Below are positions 5,693 to 11,980 of a stretch of 14,871 nucleotides of DNA, piece by piece. Position 1 is the stretch's first letter. Each line of letters opens with the position of its first letter. The stretch comes from DATDRS01 sp035291605 (GTDB lineage Bacteria > Chloroflexota > Anaerolineae > Anaerolineales > UBA6663): contig DATDRS010000141.1 in NCBI GenBank assembly GCA_035291605.1, positions 1 to 14,871 on the forward strand, written 5' to 3'. A model generated the notes under the pieces. It ran no database searches. It worked only from the letters and a program-made list of their open reading frames with translations, and was not told the DNA's origin. Made by a program: the position numbers and the translations under genes.

Positions 5693-6133
5693 CGCCTGGG
5701 CGGGGGGCGCCTCGCCAGAACTTGAGAGGAGGCCCTTCGTGATCATCTCGTCCAGTTCTTTCGGCAACTGGGGCCGTCCCTTCTCGTTGATGGCTGTCAA
5801 GACCACCTTGGCTTGCAGGACAGGTTTGTTGTCCGGGACGCGATAGATGTCCTGGTAAAAACCCAGCCGCAGAGGCGAAATCCGCTCGGCATTGACGCCG
5901 ACGAAGAACCTGTCCCCGCTTCGCGGGGGATACAGATAATCCAGCTCAACACGGATGACGGTGAAATAGATGCCGCGCTTGGCCCAGGCAGCGAAATCAA
6001 CCCCGTGGGGCTTCACGAATTGGTTGCGCGCATGTTCAAGGTAGTGCAGATATACGGCGTTGTTCACGACGCCTGCCAAATCGCACTCGTGATCCCGGAC
6101 CTCGAAGTCCAGGCGGAACTGGTAATCTTTCAC
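5684..6133 (-). CDS. Acyl-CoA thioesterase, 4-hydroxybenzoyl-CoA thioesterase/YbgC-like hotdog fold
   Basis: 149 residues, the normal size for a single hotdog-fold thioesterase. The signature CDLAGVVNNAVYLHYLEHAR spans about residues 17-36 and contains Asp18, which corresponds to the catalytic acid of 4HBT/YbgC enzymes, followed by the VNNAVYL helix start. Such enzymes hydrolyse short-chain or aromatic acyl-CoA or acyl-ACP in the cytoplasm; the substrate here cannot be told. The start is GTG 6133, with GGAGG 6 nt upstream, and the protein begins (M)KDYQFRLDFEVRDHE, as expected for the first strand. The C-terminal 14 residues are low-complexity (SSSGEAPPAQAGE). It follows the Agl23-NHL gene after 140 nt in which I see no gene, only a 5-bp inverted repeat at 6147-6159. 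It may have its own promoter. Confidence 0.88.
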   Translation of the reverse strand: MKDYQFRLDFEVRDHECDLAGVVNNAVYLHYLEHARNQFVKPHGVDFAAWAKRGIYFTVIRVELDYLYPPRSGDRFFVGVNAERISPLRLGFYQDIYRVPDNKPVLQAKVVLTAINEKGRPQLPKELDEMITKGLLSSSGEAPPAQAGE

Positions 6134-6273
6134 CCTGCGCCTCCACGTGGTGCAACCACTGAGATGAAAGCGTTACTCTCCCGTGAAATGCTAAAAATGC
6201 GCTTCGCCAGAGCGACGGTGCGCGACGGCAACCTGCGAAACTCGTCCCTCAGCGAAGCCCGGCGTATCACACG

Positions 6274-9200
6274 CTACTTAAGCAGCGGAAACTTCATCAC
6301 CCGGTTGTTCGCGCTGTCGGCGACGTAGATGTTCCCTGCCTCGTCCACGACAATGCCGGAGGCGAGGCCGAAGGTCGTGACGTCGGAGCCGAAGTCGCCC
6401 CAGGTCGTGACGAAGTTGCCGTCCTTGTCGAAGACCAGCACCCGGTAGCCTTCGGGGTCGGTCACGTACAACCGGCCGTTGGCGTCGAGCGCGAGGTAAG
6501 GCTTGTTGTCGAGCGACTGCCCGAACCAGCCTTCGATCTTCCATTCTTTGGCGAAGATATAGTCGCCTGCGCCCGCGTCGGGCTGGAAGACCTGTACGCG
6601 TTGGTTCCACGTGTCGGCGACGTAGAGCGCGCCGTCAGGCGCGAGCGCCAGGCCCACCGGCTCGTCGAGGAAGCCCGGCTCGAAACCGCTGGCGCCGACG
6701 CTCGTGAGACCGTTGCCGTCCCGGTCGAAGACGACGATGCGCTTGTTGCCCGTGTCGGCGACGAAGACGCGGCCCTGCGCGTCAACCGCCACGGCGCGCG
6801 GCCCCCACATGGCGTCGAAGGTCTCCGCCTGCCCGAAGCGCCCCCAGGCTTTAATGAAGTTGCCGCCCGCGTCGAACTTCTGGATGCGGTGGTTCCACGT
6901 GTCGGCGACGTACACCGAGCCGTCCGGGCCGACGGCGAGGCCCCACGGCTCGTTGAACAGGCCGGGGCCGGCCGTGTTCTGCTCCAGCGAGCCGAAGGAA
7001 CCCCAGGCCGTCAGCAGCTCGCCGTTCGCGTCGAACTTCTGAATGCGGTGGTTGCGCGAGTCGGCCACGTAGATCGAGCCGTCCGGGCCGCGCGCGAGGC
7101 CGCGCGGCGCGTCGAACGAGCCAAGCGCGTTGCCCTGCACGCCCCACGTGGTCAGGGCCGCGAGGGTCTGCCGTGACCTGGCATAGGGGTCTTCCTGCAC
7201 GCCCGTCCCGAGCGTGGCCGGCCCCACGCCATAGCCCCACATTTGCGCGGCGAGGTCTTTGCGGACGTAGAAGTGCATCCGCTCGGCCACCGGCCATTGG
7301 GAAAGATCAAAATTAGTCTTCGTCTGCTCGCCGTAGAGCTTGTAATCGCGGTTGAACCAGATATTCCAGAAGGCCTGCCGGTAGCTCGCCTGGCTCCACG
7401 CGTCGCGGATGCGCTCCCAGGTGAGGTTGAAGTAATCCTGCATCGGCCAGACCATGCGGATGTACTCGAACTTGTAGTAGCGGTCGCCGAGCAGGGCCTC
7501 GACCTTGCTCCAGTGTTTTGGCCCGGCGATGACGACCGGCGTGTTCAGCCCCTCGCGGGTCGGGTTCTCGCCGTAGAAGCCGTAGCTGCGCTGGTCGTAG
7601 TAGCGCAGATACCACGTCATCGGCCAGGAGACGTCGGAGTCGTAAGCCACCTTCAGCGGGCCGTTGTCCATCGTGCGCGCGGCGATCTCGTCCACCTGCT
7701 CCATCACCGTCTTGACGCCGCGCGCGCCGTGGGCGTAGACGAGGAACTCGTTGGCCGAGTCGTAGTTGATGTAGGTCGCAATGAAGGCCGTGCGCATCGT
7801 CAACAGAGCCAGGAGGCCGAAGAAGGACAGCCCGGCCAGGCGGCCCACGTTGTTCCACCCCACGTCGCGTCCGAGGAAGTAGACCGCAGCCAGGCAGATC
7901 GCCGCGACGATCAGCGCCGAGACAAAGGCTGCCGTCGCCTGCAACTGCGGGAGCTGGCTGCCCTGGAACGGCGGCTGATTGCCGAGCAGGCCGCCCTGCC
8001 CGAAGCCGAAGACCGAGGCGACTGAGAGCACCGTCAGCGGCAGGAGAATGACGACGAGCCAGGCGCGGCGCTCGCGAAAGGCCTGCCAGTCGGTCGCGTC
8101 AATGAACCGCCCAATGGCCCAGCCGCTCACCAGGATCAGCGGCAGGGTGATGTGCGTGGTGAGCCAGGGCATCTTCTCACCCGCGGCGCTGAATCCGACG
8201 AGCGCGGCGACGGACCAGAAGCCGAAAAGGCCGATGACCGGGAACGCCAGCGTCTCGCGCGGTCGCTCCGGGTTTTCCTGCTCGGCGGCGGCCTCGTCTT
8301 CCACTCTCAGCCAGCGCGCGATGCCGATCCCAAGCGCGAAGAGCGCGCCGATGACCGGCAGATATTCGTAGACCGGGAGGGTGATCACCGGGTAGTAATA
8401 CCAGGGCTGGTTGCCGCGCTGGACAGGGTGCTGCGCCAGCCAGTAGCCGAGCGAGCCGACGACGCCGGTCGCCACCCCGCCGCCGTTGGTGAAGAACGTG
8501 GTGAAAAGGGGGATGTAGATGCCGTAGAAGATGCCGCTGCCGACGAGCGCCTTTCTCCAATCCCACCACCAGGCAATCGCCGCGCTGATGGCAAACAGGG
8601 TCAGCACAACGATGAGAGTCACTCCGGCGTTGGTCGAGAAGAAAGGCCCTCCCGCGGGCAGATTGTAGTCAAGTGGGTCTTTGCCCAGGGCGCGCACCGG
8701 GAACGCGGCGAGCTGTGGGAGGGCGAAGATGCCGAGGACGACGAGCAAATCCAGGGCCGGGAAGCGACGTACCTCCTGACCGAAGCCAGCGAAAGCCAGC
8801 GCGCTCGCGACGAGCACTCCCAGCCCGACCACGCCCCCGGCGATCACGGCCACCCTCAAGGGAACCGACAGGGCCGCAAACGCCGAGGCCGAGCCGGCGA
8901 GTTCCTCGGCTGGATTCGCCGGCACCGCCGTGGCTTCGGCGTTGAGCGTGCCGGAGGAAGTCTGGAGGAAATGAATGGCGACGGCCGCGGCAGCAACCAA
9001 CAAAGCGATCAGGGTCAGGTTGATGACCAGCCGGTAGCGGCCCTGGTATTCGGCCCGAGGCCAGGGGACGGAGTACCATTCGCGGGCGATGTGGAGGCCG
9101 AGGAACGTCATCGTGATGGCGATATAAATGAACGACGTCTCCATCGTCGCGTAAAACAAGGCCGTGACGGCCGTCAACCAGTACAGGTAATTGGTCTGGC

Positions 9201-9711
9201 GCTTTTCCATGTAATTGTTCACGCACAGCGCCATCAGCAGCCCCCAGACGACGACGTACGGCTCGTCGCGGATGTAGCGCGAGTAGTAGAGCATGTAGGG
9301 GGAGATGACCATCAGCAGCGCGGCGACGAGCGCGCCCGCACGGCCCAGCCACCTGCGGAAGTAGTACATCAGCCCGACGGCCACGACGCCCATGATGGCG
9401 CCGGGGACGCGCGAGGTGTAGTCGTTGTCGCCCAGCAGCCAGTAGGTGAAGGCCGTCAACTCGAAGCGGAGCACGCCGTGCATGAGCGGCGAATGCTGGA
9501 ACCCGCGCCCCTGATAGAGATACCACGCAAACTGGGTGTGGAGGCTCTCGTCGTGGCTCATCACCCGGTCGCCGAGGCGGTAGAAACGCGTGGCGATGGC
9601 CGCGACGATCAAAGCCAGGTAAGCCGCTTTCTCCCAATCCAGCGCGATCGCCGACCAGAGCGGGCGGTCGAGCGTCGAAGGGGTCGGGGTGGTTTCAATA
9701 GTCGTCGCCAT
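6274..9711 (-). CDS. Agl23-type (TIGR03663-like) GT-C membrane glycosyltransferase fused to six NHL repeats
   Basis: 1145 residues in three parts. Residues about 29-660 are a multi-pass membrane region resembling the Agl23/PMT-like GT-C family. The first outer loop carries MSHDESLHT (51-59, Asp54-Glu55), where GT-C enzymes keep their catalytic acid, followed by RDEPY (148-152). Residues about 670-860 form an extracytoplasmic region rich in aromatics. Residues 868-1142 contain six NHL units of the form PxGLAxxPDGxxYVADxxNxRIQxF, enough for one six-bladed beta-propeller. ATG 9711 is preceded by AAGGA at about 6 nt. GT-C enzymes use polyprenyl-phosphate sugars outside the membrane; the propeller would sit on the same side and could hold protein or glycan. 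It is 19 nt downstream of the pseudouridine synthase gene, so probably shares a transcript with scpB and rluB. Substrate and polymer are unknown. Confidence 0.85.
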   Translation of the reverse strand: MATTIETTPTPSTLDRPLWSAIALDWEKAAYLALIVAAIATRFYRLGDRVMSHDESLHTQFAWYLYQGRGFQHSPLMHGVLRFELTAFTYWLLGDNDYTSRVPGAIMGVVAVGLMYYFRRWLGRAGALVAALLMVISPYMLYYSRYIRDEPYVVVWGLLMALCVNNYMEKRQTNYLYWLTAVTALFYATMETSFIYIAITMTFLGLHIAREWYSVPWPRAEYQGRYRLVINLTLIALLVAAAAVAIHFLQTSSGTLNAEATAVPANPAEELAGSASAFAALSVPLRVAVIAGGVVGLGVLVASALAFAGFGQEVRRFPALDLLVVLGIFALPQLAAFPVRALGKDPLDYNLPAGGPFFSTNAGVTLIVVLTLFAISAAIAWWWDWRKALVGSGIFYGIYIPLFTTFFTNGGGVATGVVGSLGYWLAQHPVQRGNQPWYYYPVITLPVYEYLPVIGALFALGIGIARWLRVEDEAAAEQENPERPRETLAFPVIGLFGFWSVAALVGFSAAGEKMPWLTTHITLPLILVSGWAIGRFIDATDWQAFRERRAWLVVILLPLTVLSVASVFGFGQGGLLGNQPPFQGSQLPQLQATAAFVSALIVAAICLAAVYFLGRDVGWNNVGRLAGLSFFGLLALLTMRTAFIATYINYDSANEFLVYAHGARGVKTVMEQVDEIAARTMDNGPLKVAYDSDVSWPMTWYLRYYDQRSYGFYGENPTREGLNTPVVIAGPKHWSKVEALLGDRYYKFEYIRMVWPMQDYFNLTWERIRDAWSQASYRQAFWNIWFNRDYKLYGEQTKTNFDLSQWPVAERMHFYVRKDLAAQMWGYGVGPATLGTGVQEDPYARSRQTLAALTTWGVQGNALGSFDAPRGLARGPDGSIYVADSRNHRIQKFDANGELLTAWGSFGSLEQNTAGPGLFNEPWGLAVGPDGSVYVADTWNHRIQKFDAGGNFIKAWGRFGQAETFDAMWGPRAVAVDAQGRVFVADTGNKRIVVFDRDGNGLTSVGASGFEPGFLDEPVGLALAPDGALYVADTWNQRVQVFQPDAGAGDYIFAKEWKIEGWFGQSLDNKPYLALDANGRLYVTDPEGYRVLVFDKDGNFVTTWGDFGSDVTTFGLASGIVVDEAGNIYVADSANNRVMKFPLLK

Positions 9712-9715
9712 AGAG

Positions 9716-9743
9716 CATCCTTATCACGCATCACGTATCACGT
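9716..9743. repeat. Heptamer repeat ACGTGAT at the rluB stop and Agl23 ribosome-binding site
   Basis: On the minus strand ACGTGAT (9743-9737), ACGTGAT (9736-9730) and GCGTGAT (9729-9723) follow one another, and AAGGATG (9722-9716) stands in the next seven positions. The second unit contains the TGA stop of the pseudouridine synthase gene (9733-9731). The degenerate fourth unit carries the AAGGA Shine-Dalgarno of the Agl23-like gene. It fills the whole 19-nt intergenic gap and the last codons of the upstream gene. Confidence 0.7.
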
Positions 9744-10492
9744 TTTTGTTTTGGTCGTGTGCGAGCGGGCGGCGCATGTCCTTCCGCGCCTCGCAGCCGC
9801 CTTACTTCCCAATCTTGCAGTTCACGCCATTGGCCGGGCTTGAGGTCCCCGACTTTCAAAGTCCCTATGCGGACCCGGATCAGTCGCAGGACCGGCATCC
9901 CCAGGAGGCGGCCAATCTCGCGGATTTCGTGCTTGCGGCCTTCGTGCATCACCACGCGCAGCCAGGTGTCCCCGCGCTCACGCGTTTCGCGCATCACCTG
10001 CGCGGGCGCGGTGCGCTTCTCACCCGAAGGGAGGACCACGCCGCGCCGCCACGCTTCCAGTTGCTTCTCGTCCGGCGCGCCGGCGATGAGCACGCGGTAT
10101 TCTTTCTCGGTTTCGAACCGCGGATGGGTGAGATGGTCGGTCAGTTCGCCGTCGTTCGTGAGCAGGATCAGCCCCTCGCTCTCCAAATCAAGACGCCCGA
10201 CCGGGTACAACCGTTCCGCGAACGGGACGAGGTCCCGCACGGTCTGCCGGTCGCCCTGCGGCTCCAGCGAAGAGACCACGCCGCGCGGCTTGTAGAGCGC
10301 AACGTGGACAAATTGCTCAAACCGCAAGGGCGCGCCGTCGAGAGCGATCTTGTCTTTGGCCAGGTCGGCCTTCTGGCCCAACTGAGCGATCCGCCCATTG
10401 ACGGCGACTCGCCCTTCGACGATGAAGGTCTCGCATGCGCGCCGGGAACCGACTCCGGCTCGGGCGAGAATTTTCTGCAAGCGCTCTTCCAT
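9731..10492 (-). CDS. RluB/RsuA-family rRNA pseudouridine synthase
   Basis: 253 residues. Residues 1-48 form an S4 RNA-binding domain (ERLQKILARAGVGSRRACETFIVEGRV). The catalytic domain contains GRLDLESEGLILLTNDGEL (99-117) with nucleophile Asp102, and HEGRKHEIR (183-191), the RNA-contacting motif of this family. It isomerises a specific uridine, most likely in 23S rRNA (RluB type), in the cytoplasm; RsuA- or RluE/F-type specificity cannot be excluded. ATG 10492 is chosen because family members start directly at xERLQKxLA. A GTG at 10522, in frame and 4 nt after the scpB stop, is an alternative that would add ten residues. It directly follows scpB, a neighbour commonly seen in bacteria. Its last codons and stop lie in the ACGTGAT heptamer repeat, giving a basic tail (RTRPKQKRDT). 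Confidence 0.92.
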   Translation of the reverse strand: MEERLQKILARAGVGSRRACETFIVEGRVAVNGRIAQLGQKADLAKDKIALDGAPLRFEQFVHVALYKPRGVVSSLEPQGDRQTVRDLVPFAERLYPVGRLDLESEGLILLTNDGELTDHLTHPRFETEKEYRVLIAGAPDEKQLEAWRRGVVLPSGEKRTAPAQVMRETRERGDTWLRVVMHEGRKHEIREIGRLLGMPVLRLIRVRIGTLKVGDLKPGQWRELQDWEVRRLRGAEGHAPPARTRPKQKRDT

Positions 10493-10526
10493 CTCTCTCG
10501 TGGTTAATCTATATTTCCTCACGCCT

Positions 10527-11360
10527 TCAGCCGTTCAAAAATTCTTGTGGCGCTGGTGGCGGAGTGAGCCCCGATTCCGGCTCCGCTTCCTGAGGCGGCG
10601 TGGGCAGAGTCGGCGGTTGTTCAAGGTTGAGCGCAGGCAAATCGGCCAGCGATGACAGGCCGAAGTGTTGCAGGAACTCCGAGGTCGTCGCATAAAGCAC
10701 CGGGCGGCCCGGCCCCTCCGTGCGCCCGACCTCCTCGATCAGCCCCTTGCTCAGCAAATTCTTGAGCACGCTGTCAGAGTTCACGCCACGCACCGCCTCG
10801 ATCCGCGGGCGGGTGACCGGCTGTTGATAGGCGATGATGGCGAGCGTCTCGAGCGAGGCGCGGGTGAGCGGCTGCGCCGCCAGGCCGAGGAAGCGCTCGA
10901 CGATTGAACCGGCGGCCGGGGCGGTCGTAAGTTGCACCTTGTCGCGAAAACGCTGAACGCTCAACCCGCGCTTCCCGCTCGCATAAGTCTCAATCAAGGT
11001 GTTCAGCGCCGCCTCGACCTCGCGGGGCGTCACTTCCAGCGCCTCCGCCATTTGCGCCACCGAAACCGGGCCTTCGGCCACAAACAGCAGGCTCTCGACC
11101 AGCGCTTCCAGGCTCAACGCGCCATTGGTCGCCTCTGTCTTAACCGGAGGGGGCGCATCAACCGGAACACCCTCTTTTTCTTTCTCTTTTCGCCTCCCCG
11201 TCTTCCGTGCGGACCTGGATTCCGCATCCGGCGCTTTCTCGGCCAGCTCGGGAGCGGGCAAGTTGCCCTTCACCCAGCCCGCGGCCTCGGCCGACTGGGA
11301 GGGCGCAGCGGCGGCTTCGCCGGATTCGGTTTGAGGGGGCGTGCTATAATCGTTCGACAT
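10527..11360 (-). CDS. scpB: Segregation and condensation protein B with an extended N-terminus
   Basis: 277 residues. The ScpB core spans about residues 82-243: LEALVESLLFVAEGPVS (84-100), the first winged helix, then ETLAIIAYQQPVTRPRIEAVRG (171-192) and LIEEVGRTEGPGRPVLYATT (207-226), the second winged helix and the characteristic GRxxxPGRPxLY segment. ScpB dimers join ScpA as the kleisin part of the SMC condensin that organises the chromosome. The core is normal, but about 80 N-terminal residues are low-complexity (Ala/Glu/Pro, then the basic RKTGRRKEKEKE) and the last 30 are Pro-rich, so the protein is longer than the usual 180-200 residues. ATG 11360 was chosen; the frame is open further upstream, but that would overlap the divergent lipoprotein gene. 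scpA is not next to it: the next gene upstream is divergent. rluB follows. Confidence 0.93.
   Translation of the reverse strand: MSNDYSTPPQTESGEAAAAPSQSAEAAGWVKGNLPAPELAEKAPDAESRSARKTGRRKEKEKEGVPVDAPPPVKTEATNGALSLEALVESLLFVAEGPVSVAQMAEALEVTPREVEAALNTLIETYASGKRGLSVQRFRDKVQLTTAPAAGSIVERFLGLAAQPLTRASLETLAIIAYQQPVTRPRIEAVRGVNSDSVLKNLLSKGLIEEVGRTEGPGRPVLYATTSEFLQHFGLSSLADLPALNLEQPPTLPTPPQEAEPESGLTPPPAPQEFLNG
11345..11350 (+). promoter_or_regulatory. Perfect -10 box TATAAT upstream of the lipoprotein gene, inside scpB
   Basis: TATAAT at 11345-11350 on the plus strand lies within codons 4-6 of scpB, whose coding strand is minus. Transcription would start near 11357, giving a leader of about 28 nt that contains GGAGG (11375-11379) before ATG 11385. 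No good -35 is visible at the proper spacing. It is probably the promoter of the plus-strand lipoprotein gene. Confidence 0.45.
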
Positions 11361-11384
11361 TGATCTCAACCTGTGGAGGTTCGC

Positions 11385-11948
11385 ATGCAACGCGGCATCC
11401 GCCTCTGGCTGATGATAGCTTCGTTGGTCGCAGTGAGTCTGGCTTGTGATTTGTCGGTGGGCGGCCCCACCCCGCCCGGTTCGCCGATTCCGGTTTCGAC
11501 CGAGGCAGCCGGCGAACTGCAAGAACTCTGGAAAAACGCGATCGCCAGCGCCTCCGGTGGCGAAGTGAGTGTGGTGATTACCGAGGCGCAAATCACCTCG
11601 TATCTGGGTCTGAAACTCTCCCAGCAGACAGACCCGCCCCTGCGGGACGTGCAAGTGTACTTGCGGGACAACAAAATCCAAATTTATGGCGCAGCCAAGG
11701 CCGGGAATGTCTCCACGACCGCGCTGATCACTCTCGCCGTGACGATCACGCCGGAGGGCAACGCGCAATTCTCCATTGAGAAAGCCGATTTCGGCCCGGT
11801 GCCGGTCCCGGCGGAGCTGCTTAGCAGCCTGTCGTCTGCGCTCAACGAGGCCCTCACCGGCCAGTTCGGTTCGCTCGCCACGGGCATCAAAATCAAATCG
11901 GTGCTCATCGCCGACGGCAACATGGGTATCGTCGGCACCGTGAAATAA
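11385..11948 (+). CDS. Small lipoprotein, DUF2140 (YpmS)-like
   Basis: 187 residues. The N-terminus has an Arg-containing start, a hydrophobic stretch (LWLMIASLVAVSLA) and Cys21 in a lipobox-like SLAC, so it is probably lipid-anchored on the outer face of the membrane. A Pro/Thr/Ser linker follows. The mature part reads VVITEAQITSYLGLKLSQQ, then LRDVQVYLRDNKIQIYGAAKAG, then FSIEKADFGPVPVPAELLSSL. This order resembles the YpmS/DUF2140-type domain, in which strands alternate with a short helix; the function of that family is not established. ATG 11385 is fixed by GGAGG 5 nt upstream. The gene is divergent from scpB, with 24 nt between starts, and lies 32 nt upstream of the G5-propeller lipoprotein. 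Family assignment is by pattern only. Confidence 0.7.
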   Translation: MQRGIRLWLMIASLVAVSLACDLSVGGPTPPGSPIPVSTEAAGELQELWKNAIASASGGEVSVVITEAQITSYLGLKLSQQTDPPLRDVQVYLRDNKIQIYGAAKAGNVSTTALITLAVTITPEGNAQFSIEKADFGPVPVPAELLSSLSSALNEALTGQFGSLATGIKIKSVLIADGNMGIVGTVK

Positions 11949-11980
11949 GCGCGCACGCGGGGCGAATTATACCAGCAGCA

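Noticed and set aside
6147..6159. GTGGT-GCA-ACCAC inverted repeat upstream of the thioesterase
   Set aside because: A 5-bp stem with no T-run or conserved context is expected by chance in GC-rich DNA.
8152..9843. Long plus-strand open frame (563 codons) opposite the Agl23-NHL gene
   Set aside because: It is antisense to a gene with clear domain structure and a good ribosome-binding site. The translation is rich in Arg, Gly and His with no motif, a usual shadow of GC-rich codon bias.
11361..11768. Upstream extension of scpB in the same frame
   Set aside because: It overlaps the lipoprotein gene on the opposite strand and adds non-conserved Arg/His-rich sequence.
11966..11971. ATTATA (minus-strand TATAAT) just before the G5 lipoprotein gene
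   Set aside because: It points back into the preceding gene and has no clear -35. The same ATTATACC octamer occurs at 151-158, but that is likely chance.
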